Below are positions 9,215-15,000 of a stretch of DNA of 15,000 bases, one piece after another. Position 1 is the first letter of the stretch, and each line of letters starts with the position of its first letter. The DNA comes from Acropora yongei. Taxonomy: Eukaryota > Cnidaria > Anthozoa > Scleractinia > Acroporidae. The DNA lies in the NCBI GenBank assembly GCA_014634225.1, contig BLFN01000287.1, forward strand, positions 141,066 to 156,065, given 5' to 3'. The notes beneath the pieces are model-generated. The model searched no databases. It worked only from the letters and a program-made list of their open reading frames with translations, and was not told where the DNA came from. The translations under genes were made by a program, and so were the position numbers.

Positions 9215-9299
9215 AAGAGGGGCAGTTCTCTGGAATAAACTGCCAAGTGATTTTGAAACGTAGACTAGCTTAACCGCTTTTAAGAACAATATGGTGTAA
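9215..9299 (+). pseudogene. LINE reverse transcriptase 3' terminus, second fragment
   Basis: The plus-strand frame reads RGAVLWNKLPSDFET, a stop, then TSLTAFKNNM. This is the typical C-terminal ending of CR1/Jockey-like reverse transcriptase ORFs (pattern RGA.LWN.LP...SL..FK). Bases before 9215 may hold more of it in shifted frames. It lies opposite in direction to the fragment at 488-1303, so it is a separate insertion. The AT-rich sequence after it could be the 3' UTR of the element. Confidence 0.65.
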
Positions 9300-10025
9300 A
9301 TTTGTACCGCGGAGCTTATATACATGTAGGAGGTAATTTAGGTATACTTTTTGCGAAATAATCTATTATGATTGGGTATTATAAGTAATATTTTTAAACT
9401 CCCAACCTTGTAGTTTTTAATTAACGTGGGTTGGAAATGAAGTAACTTCTTTGAGATTTCAATAGTCGTATATTTGTATTCTTTAATTTATGTATACATG
9501 GTTCTGACCTTCCACCAATCAGAAGCTTGACTGCCCACATCGAGCAAGCAGCATAATTACACGTTCAGAGCAAATGTCGAAATGGCGGATGCGAACGTGT
9601 CGTTTCAATCGGCAAGTGATCGTGTTTTAGTGCGTTTTGGAGAGAAAAACCTCAAAGGTTTAATACATGTACCATGGTAACCGTCACAGCTCACGAGCCC
9701 AGCCGTCTGTTTTCGAGGAGCATACCAATTCTATCTGGGTTCCGTTGCAAAATAGCCCCTCCGTGGAGATGCCACTGGGAAATCCAATTTTCTCTAGCGA
9801 GGTTTTTAAATGATTGTCGAAAGTAATTACACGACGGCAAATTGCTACGCTCGGTGATTGGCTTAAAACTCTCACGCCCGATTATCAACCATTGAGAAGG
9901 AAAACCAAAACCAATCGAGACTTGCGCTGTCTGCACTTACTGTAATAAAAGAAGTCTGCAAATAAACAGCCATTAAATATCACACAGTGGACCCTTAAAA
10001 CTTGGATCTTTTCGGGCAAAGTACA
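9300..10025. other. No established gene; CCAAT-rich segment with a short exon-like frame
   Basis: A plus-strand frame from ATG at 9582 encodes MADANVSFQSASDRVLVRFG and a few more residues, then stops at about 9678. It has the look of a short first exon (possible end at CTCAAAG 9657, but the next bases GTTTAA are a poor donor). To its right, 9860-9920 carries three CCAAT/ATTGG-type boxes within 60 bases. An 81-codon open frame on the minus strand (9691-9936) has no family motif. I suspect dispersed repeat sequence and cannot prove it. Confidence 0.35.
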
Positions 10026-10055
10026 GAAAAACAAAACAAAAACAAAAACAAAAAG
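10026..10055. repeat. (CAAAAA)n-like simple repeat
   Basis: Imperfect repeats of CAAAA/CAAAAA. No function is suggested. Confidence 0.85.
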
Positions 10056-10234
10056 AACAATTCAAATAGCATCAAGATACCCCATTTACATTGTATGTAG
10101 GACCACCTAAGACAACACCAGACCCACACAGACATGTCCGCTCCCCAAAAACTGTAGTTTCATCTTTTGTCTGTGTCCCGAGCCCGGAAAGTCCATTCTC
10201 CAGGTTACGGCCACGAAAACCAGTACCTTGTTCC

Positions 10235-10251
10235 TTTTTTTTTTTTTTTTT
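10235..10251. repeat. T17 homopolymer
   Basis: A run of T that opens spurious poly-lysine/poly-phenylalanine frames on both strands; the open frames around 10072-10572 should be read with that in mind. Confidence 0.9.
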
Positions 10252-10340
10252 ATCATAAAGCCAACTAAGTCTCTCAAAATAGCAAAAGAACTGTACATCC
10301 TCAATTTGCATTTTGCGAAAAAGAAGTATCAGCGACTTAC

Positions 10341-10590
10341 AGTGTACGTCAATAATATTGTTGTAGATTCCGTGGCATTTCCACATAATTGGTTGCTTTG
10401 CATCTGTATTCTCCAGCTTGGTATCTGGTTATATTTTCAAATGCCAACTCGTCCCCATGACTGCGCTGGTCATTGCAGACATTTATCCAAGAAACACGAA
10501 GTTCAGGAATGCCAGATGCACTGCAGAAAAGTGTTCCATTGCCGCCCTCTCTTACACTTTGTCCGGGAATAGTTTGGATAGATGAAGACG
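10341..10590 (-). pseudogene. Immunoglobulin-domain exon with a frameshift
   Basis: A 250-base minus-strand exon is bounded by an acceptor (TTTGATTTGCAG) and a consensus donor (TACACT|GTAAGT). It encodes one I-set-type Ig domain: PGQSVREGGNGTLFCSASG (B-strand Cys), RVSWI (core Trp), LAFENITRYQAGEYRCKATN (D/E strands and the F-strand YxC). After KATNYV the frame slips by one base, and the G strand continues as GNATESTTILLTYT. Such exons normally encode one extracellular domain of a cell-surface receptor or matrix protein of the hemicentin/FGFR/titin-like kind. No neighbouring Ig, transmembrane or kinase exon is recognised, so this may be an isolated relic or an exon of a larger, mostly unseen gene. 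The frameshift could be an assembly error. Confidence 0.8.
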
Positions 10591-11048
10591 CTGCAAATCA
10601 AACATGAAATTTAATACCTTTTTTGGATGTACTTTTTAATGGAAGATATCTAACTTAAACGGCTTCTGGAGCATACCTTTTCTTTAAAAGTGCAAAACAT
10701 CATGAATATATCTTTACGGCGAGAGTGCAGACCTACAAATTCACCCGAAGGAGTGCAATCCGCTTTGCATTATGTAAGTACCAATTTCAAAAAAAAAAAA
10801 AAAAAAGAGACCATCTGTCTGTAGTAAGTCGCGTTTGACTAAAAACAGCTAGCACACATCGAAAAAAAATGAGTTTGTTAATTTGCTAGTGATATAAGAA
10901 GAACTTTGGAATGTAGATATCAATGATACCTCTGATAAATAAAAAGAATGCATTTGATAAATGAAGAAAAGAGGAAACCATTCAAATAACTTAACGACGG
11001 TCCTAATAATAAGAGTCAGCGAGAATACAATAGAATTTAACCACTAAA
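10591..11048. other. Intergenic or intronic, with A18 run
   Basis: An A18 run at 10789-10806 and AT-rich sequence. No exon is recognised on either strand; on the minus strand this would be the intron upstream of the Ig exon. Confidence 0.45.
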
Positions 11049-12876
11049 ACAGATTGGACCGAAGTGGATGTCCAGAAATGGCTAATTAAGAAATGGTTAA
11101 AGAAGAGAGTGAGCTTTTCAAAGGTAAGAGATTTGGTAATTACAGTACTCCAGAGGAATTATACAGTTTTATGACTGATTGTCTTAACGTTGGTTGCTCT
11201 AATTTTTGGGTGAGAGGACATGTGGCAAAGCACTTCAAGGGATTGAAAACGCGAATTTAAAAGAAATGGGCGTGAAAATGGGGAGAAAAATTGTGTTAAT
11301 GAAAGAAATAGAGGAACTTCTTGGTTCTACAATTACAGGTAAGAATGAAAATCAACACCTGGCCTGCTGTTAAAGAAGTTGAGGACTTTTTTTTTTCCAT
11401 GAGTTATACATTGATTGGATGGTTTTGCACATAGATCTGTATTTATTTTGTCAAATGTATTTTTGTTTCCTTTCTTTACAGTGAAAGAGAGCCCTGCATC
11501 CTTTGACCGTCTCCGGACACACAAAGAGAAGAAAAAAATGTCAATGAAAGACAAAAGTACAGTCTATAACACTAAGTATGTGCATGATTAAATGAAGAAA
11601 TATATACCATAAATACAAATTTATCAGTTGGATTTCTCTTTGCAACACAATATTAATGCAGTACAATTTGATACAGATTGATTGAAGATGTGACACAGAC
11701 AGCTTCAGAAACGCAAAAAACCATTACAGAGGTTTCGTAAACAAAACTCAAAGTAAGGTACTTGGTTGAACACAAATGTATGGAGTACTTTAAGAGTGAC
11801 TATACCACTTACTAATTTTGAAGGGGAGTGAGAAGACCTTTGGTTTCCAGCTTTATATTAGTGGCAGTCTTCATCACTTCTTCTCAATATTACTGTTGTA
11901 GAGTAAATGGAAGTAACAAGCTTCTGTAAAACTGAGTTAGAAAGTCAACACTGCTTTCTTGCTTATTCCAGGAAGAAGATGACTATCAGTGAAGTACGCA
12001 AGAACTGGCCGAGATACTCCATCCTTTGGGAAGGGTTCCAGAGAAGGAGGAAAACTGTCTGTATTTGTCGATCGTCTATGAGATGAACGTTTCACTTGCA
12101 AAAAGTTTGGGCTTGGATACAATGCAATAAAGGAAATGGTGCTATGTCACATGCGGGAATGACGATGAGCTAAGAAGGATGCAGTCATTTGTGAAGAAAG
12201 TCCAGGGGACTCAGAGCTAACTCAAAGTGCAGAGGATTCAACAAGTAGCAACAGTGAATCTCCACCCCATGATCCTCATTTGACGAGAGAAGAGCGGAAT
12301 AATTGTCTACTATTTCAAGCCAGGCGAGTATACTGTCATGGTTAATCATAACGATAAAAAAAAAAAATTCTTTAATGTGATTTTAGCCGTCCTGATTTCA
12401 CCACTAATAGGACAGTTTGTGTCATCCCTTCGTAGTTGGACAGTGTAGTGTGCCATTGTGCGAGCACTTGATTTTTTTTTCTTCGCTGCAGGCAAATGTA
12501 ACATTTTTATGACACAATTTTTATTGCTGTTGCATGGGAACATGAGAATCTTTATTGATTCTAATAAATTTGCCTTCTTTTTTCTCTCGCAGGACTAACA
12601 CAGGCTTGTGACTGCATTGTGATGGTAGCATTAAAAAAACCTTCAGTAGACAAAATGCAAAGGGCAACAGATTCGGAGATGTTAAAAAAGTTATTTGGCC
12701 TGAGTCTTCTAAGAGGAAACGACAAAAACACTCATATTAGAGCAATTGCTTGTTCTCTTATTGAACATGGTTACATCAAAATAGAGAACTATGCTGATCT
12801 AGCTATAACCTCACAAGAAACACAGGCATCTTGTGTACTGTATTGTGATGTTGCATTTAGGAGACTTGCTGTATAG
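11049..12876 (+). pseudogene. SAM-domain multi-exon gene, decayed by stops and frameshifts
   Basis: Six exons can be traced: about 11049-11123, 11217-11338, 11482-11575, 11677-11752, 11972-12327 and 12604-12876. Exons 1-2 encode a split sterile alpha motif domain: TDWTEVDVQKWL, then (after a frameshift) KALQGIENANLKEMGVKMG and KEIEELLG. SAM domains mediate protein-protein (sometimes RNA) contacts. Exon 3 is basic (THKEKKKMSMKDKS); exon 4 continues in phase (LIEDVTQTASETQKTITEV, then a stop). Exon 5 has a 115-codon frame (YARTGRDTPSFGKGSREGG, FGLGYNAIKEMV, and an acidic linker rich in S, D and E) with three TGA codons, two perhaps from CGA. The last exon is fully open (90 residues to TAG). Borders are GT..AG and phases match between exons 2-3, 3-4 and 5-6, so this is an unprocessed copy, not a retrocopy. 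The regions after the SAM domain are not recognised. Exon 1 also has a frameshift. Confidence 0.75.
12604..12876 (+). CDS. Intact last exon of the SAM gene, unrecognised domain
   Basis: Ninety residues without interruption, from a T-rich acceptor to a TAG stop. The start may be at 12604 (after ACACAG, in phase with the exon before) or at 12593 (after CTCGCAG). The content is helical with conserved-looking blocks: MLKKLFGLSLLRGNDKNTHI, ACSLIEHGYIKIENYADLA and VLYCDVAFRRLAV. Several Cys residues are present. No known fold is recognised. Its intactness contrasts with the broken exons before it, so it may still be used with another upstream exon or may simply have decayed less. Confidence 0.5.
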   Translation, partial: ACDCIVMVALKKPSVDKMQRATDSEMLKKLFGLSLLRGNDKNTHIRAIACSLIEHGYIKIENYADLAITSQETQASCVLYCDVAFRRLAV

Positions 12877-12992
12877 ACAAGACAATAAGTTTGGAGAAAC
12901 TGGAAAAGTCATTTGGCAGGAGTCTGGTGAGGGGAAGAAAAGACAGAAGAACCACTATTTTATTGCCTGCTTCTCATTGAACACAACCATAC

Positions 12993-13003
12993 CAATACCC
13001 TTC

Positions 13004-13040
<37 letters not shown>

Positions 13041-13174
13041 CACATTATCTGTTCCTCGAAGCTCACAGTTTTCCTCGAGCTTCGCTCTCGGAAAACTGTA
13101 AACTCGCTTCTCGGAACAGATAATGTCCGCGGACAAATATCCAAGCATATTTTGGTGCCAAATGAAGGCTATTG
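12993..13174. repeat. Long hairpin-forming foldback element
   Basis: The left arm (12993 to about 13068: CTTCATTTGGCTGCGAAAAT, then ATGCTCGGATATTTGTCC and ATTATCTGTTCC) pairs with the right arm (about 13086-13174), which reads GGAACAGATAATGTCCGCGG, ACAAATATCCAAGCATATTT and GCCAAATGAAGGCTATTG. The centre (CTCGAGCTTCGCTCTCGG with AAAACTGT/ACAGTTTT arms) is itself a stem. The arms are about 80 bases at roughly 85-90% identity by eye. I remember this as a common coral element; it carries no coding sequence. Confidence 0.85.
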
Positions 13175-13391
13175 TTTCCAAATATATAATTTTAAGAACA
13201 CCTTTAGGCTGAGTTTTCAGTAAACGTCTGTTACTGAAATAAGAGCAAAATGAGCCTGAACTCCAAAAATGAGTCTTCTTTTATGTGATTTTTTACTGTA
13301 TAATTTGCAGTTGTACTTCAATTTGTTGAAATTGCTTTAATATTTATACTGTAAATCTTAACATGTACTTATCATGTAAAATGTGTTTTCC

Positions 13392-13645
13392 ATTCTTGAA
13401 TATTGAATTTCCACACATCACATATGATGTGATCAGTAAAAAATATCCAACCTTGGAAAGTTACAAAACCATATACAATATGGCAATATGGCATATGCCA
13501 TTCCATGATTAGTGACCACAGGTGGTCACTAATCATGGAACTCCTATTTGCAATCTTGGATATCTAAATTTCCACACACCATGCATGTACAGTGACTTGA
13601 TCAGTAAAGAATTTCCAACATTGGAAAACTTTAAAACCATCAATG
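13392..13645. repeat. Two direct copies of an about 90-bp unit
   Basis: 13392-13480 (ATTCTTGAATATTGAATTTC, CACACATCA, TGATCAGTAAAAAATATCCA, ACCTTGGAAAG) recurs at 13552-13645 (AATCTTGGATATCTAAATTT, CCACACACC, TGATCAGTAAAGAATTTCCA, ACATTGGAAAA) with a period of 160. Between the copies lie the palindromes ATGGCATATGCCAT (13488-13501) and the perfect one at 13501-13540. Further TTCCA/TGGAA stems are at 13665-13690 and 13755-13772. Confidence 0.75.
13501..13540. repeat. Perfect 19-bp inverted repeat with 2-base loop
   Basis: TTCCATGATTAGTGACCAC and its exact reverse complement are separated by AG. All 19 pairs match, which is unusual among the otherwise diverged repeats nearby. Confidence 0.97.
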
Positions 13646-13771
13646 GATTTATACATTATCCAAGCATGGAAAAAGGGTACTTTTTCCATGTATGGTATTT
13701 TAGGGTTAAACACAGAAAATCCACAGAAAGACCATTTAAAAAACATGGATGGAAACTGGAATTTTTTCCAG

Positions 13772-13892
13772 TGTGATCACCAACTAAGAAAGCTTGTGAT
13801 TGCTAAACAAATTCTCCTCGTCAGAACTTTAGCAAAGGTATACAGAACAGTATATCGAGATTATGTAATTACTGATGTTAGGGTGTAAGGGT
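13772..13892. repeat. Dispersed repeat, copy 1
   Basis: From GTGATCACCAACTAAGAAAG through TTGTGATTGCTAAACAAATT to GATGTTAGGGTGTAAGGGTT. It shares order and sequence with 14139-14290: ACAAATTCTCC, ATACAGAACAGTAT/ATAGAAAACAGTAT, and TGATGTTAGGGTGTAA/TGTTGTTAGGGTATAA. I recall a very abundant scleractinian repeat with these blocks. Confidence 0.75.
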
Positions 13893-13921
13893 TGATATGA
13901 CTGTATGTTTTATTCTCTTAC

Positions 13922-14655
13922 CACTGTCGTCAGGTATAAATTCAGTGTCATAGATGCTTCCTCTTCCTTTCACAAATCTGTTAGTAGTTCTGCCCACCCT
14001 GTATGGTGCTATAAAAGTAAAGGCAAAAAAAAAATTAATGATTAAATGTCAGGAAACTTGCCAAAATTTTCATCTGTTAGGAAGCAGATTGGTCTGTGAT
14101 AGATTTGGTATTACATTTACTGCAAGTAATAATTGTTCAGTTAATAACCCTTTAACCCCTAAAAGTGACCACCTGATCATGAAGAGGCTCTTGATCATTA
14201 ATAAAACAAATTCTCCATATTTGTATTATAGAAAATGGATAGAAAACAGTATCAAAAACATACATACTGTTGTTAGGGTATAAACGTTCAGTTCTCAAAT
14301 TGAATAGCAAAGGACCCACCTGGTGGGCATGGGTGTAAAAAATATGCCTATGAATGACAGGGTCTTCACTCTCAGGGAGTTCTTTTAACCCAACAATAAA
14401 TGCCTCTTTAGGGGCACTTGGCCAGGAAACTGAGAGAACCAACACCACACCAGGAATACTGTAGACAAGAAGTTAATAAAATTTATATAAATTTAAAAAT
14501 AAGCAAAAAAAAAATCAATCTCTCTTTGGCCATGTCATTGTATCTACAAAAAAAAAAAAAAATTATGGTCATTTTTATAATTTGTTTACATTGAAAATTC
14601 CTCTTCCCTGAAGGTGCACTGCTCTGAGTGTTCCAAAGTCAATTTAAAACCTTTA
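13922..14655 (-). pseudogene. LYS1: LYS1-type saccharopine dehydrogenase (NAD+, L-lysine-forming), three exons, frameshifted
   Basis: LYS1 enzymes interconvert saccharopine and L-lysine plus 2-oxoglutarate with NAD+, the final step of the fungal aminoadipate pathway. Three minus-strand exons have matching phases. Exon 14590-14655 gives KGFKLTLEHSEQCTFREEEF (family: KGFxIxVExSxQxxF). Exon 14320-14458 gives SWPSAPKEAFIVGLKELPES then PVIHRHIFYTHAHQ (family: GSW..AP....I.GLKE.PE, then H.HI.FAH...Q). Exon 13922-14008 gives HTGWAELL then, after a -1 slip, RFVKGRGSIYDTEFIPDDSG (family: AGW...L.RF..G.G.LYDLEFL). Borders are AT|GTAAAC, CAG|GTGGGT and AGTG|GTAAG, with acceptors TTTTTCAG, GTCTACAG and TTTATAG. 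Only the N-terminal part (about residues 30-120 of an about 370-residue enzyme) is seen; the first exon and the NAD-binding domain are not found. The match is to the stand-alone LYS1 type and is much weaker to the LKR half of animal AASS. The frameshift makes this copy probably dead. Confidence 0.75.
14139..14290. repeat. Dispersed repeat, copy 2, inside a LYS1-like intron
   Basis: It starts TTAATAACCCTTTAACCCCT, continues AAAAGTGACCACCTGATCAT and ACAAATTCTCC, and ends GTTGTTAGGGTATAAACG. The ends look like a weak terminal inverted repeat (AACCCTTTAACCC against GGGTGTAAGGGTT of copy 1). It lies wholly in the intron between the second and third LYS1-like exons. Confidence 0.75.
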
Positions 14656-15000
14656 CTGAAAAAGTGAAGTACTGATACATACTACATAGGGGATAATCCA
14701 CCTTGGCCAGAGAATATGAATTCTTTGTTCGAGAGGTTAAAACAAAATATCTCACTCATTTTCTGCACTCACTCATACGACATCTTTCTTGCTACCAGAA
14801 AATAAAATTCAAATATTTTAGCTTAGCATGTAATTTTCTTTTTATTAGACAGGACAATAAATAATTGCATGGTAGATTTTGAAATGCTGACTTTAATACT
14901 TTTATTATTCCACTATAATGCCATTTTACCACATTTGGTCAAGAGAACACACAAAATATGACACAGTAATTAATGCACTGTAGTGTCCAGGTTTAACCGG
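14656..15000. other. Upstream intron or flank of the LYS1-like gene; no exon found
   Basis: The family's N-terminal block (a charged stretch followed by an R.ALTP-like motif) was looked for on the minus strand and is not visible here, so the first exon lies beyond the window or is lost. The sequence is AT-rich. Confidence 0.4.

Noticed and set aside
10072..10572. Overlapping frames with poly-Lys or poly-Phe on both strands
   Set aside because: They are opened by the T17 run and, on the plus strand, run antisense to the Ig exon.
11124..11216. Continuous coding through the first SAM-gene intron
   Set aside because: The frame FKGKRFGNYSTPEELYSFM is open, but it interrupts the SAM domain exactly at a GTAAGA donor; removal restores the usual order of the domain.
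13020..13223. Open frames across 12833-13223 on the plus strand
   Set aside because: They read through the long hairpin element; repeats of this kind commonly give spurious frames.
1..15000. CRISPR array, prokaryotic operon or phage-type system
   Set aside because: Repeats are not regularly spaced, there are no Shine-Dalgarno-led gene runs, and the genes have introns and animal-type domains.

Overview
This window looks like nuclear DNA of a cnidarian, most likely a stony coral. The reasons are: AT-rich DNA; class A GPCR coding sequence on a single exon; short split exons with GT..AG borders; non-LTR retrotransposon debris; and several foldback or dispersed repeats that I recall from scleractinian genomes. 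The species-level call is inference from memory, with no search behind it. There are no operons, prokaryotic signals or CRISPR arrays.

Layout. At 61-480 there are repeat remnants. At 488-1303 (minus) there is a decayed reverse transcriptase domain. At 1658-2201 (minus) lies the last exon of an unrecognised gene, broken by one stop. At 3162-3315 there is a small inverted-repeat transposon with a direct duplication at its ends. From 3316 to 5750 I see almost no genes, only a microsatellite and weak repeat traces. At 5870-6143 there is a tRNA-like Pol III box followed by a foldback element.

At 6535-7716 (minus) sits the one clearly intact gene, a 393-residue rhodopsin-class GPCR. A tandem copy of the same locus lies at 8464-8975. 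It keeps the upstream flank and a TM5/loop-3 piece but has lost the rest of the coding region, and a 106-bp foldback element sits between the two copies.

At 9215-9299 (plus) is a second, oppositely oriented LINE fragment. At 10341-10590 (minus) is an Ig-domain exon with a frameshift. At 11049-12876 (plus) is a six-exon SAM-domain gene whose splice sites look intact but whose early exons carry stops and frameshifts. The right end holds a fungal LYS1-type saccharopine dehydrogenase gene on the minus strand, seen as three phase-matched exons (13922-14655) with one frameshift. Its introns and 3' side are full of repeats: a long hairpin at 12993-13174, a perfect palindrome at 13501-13540, and two copies of one dispersed repeat.

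The genes do not form a pathway together. The main theme is one live receptor gene among several locus fragments caught at different stages of decay. The points most worth checking are the LYS1-type lysine-pathway enzyme in an animal genome, the unrecognised C-terminal exon of the SAM gene, and the half-deleted GPCR tandem copy.
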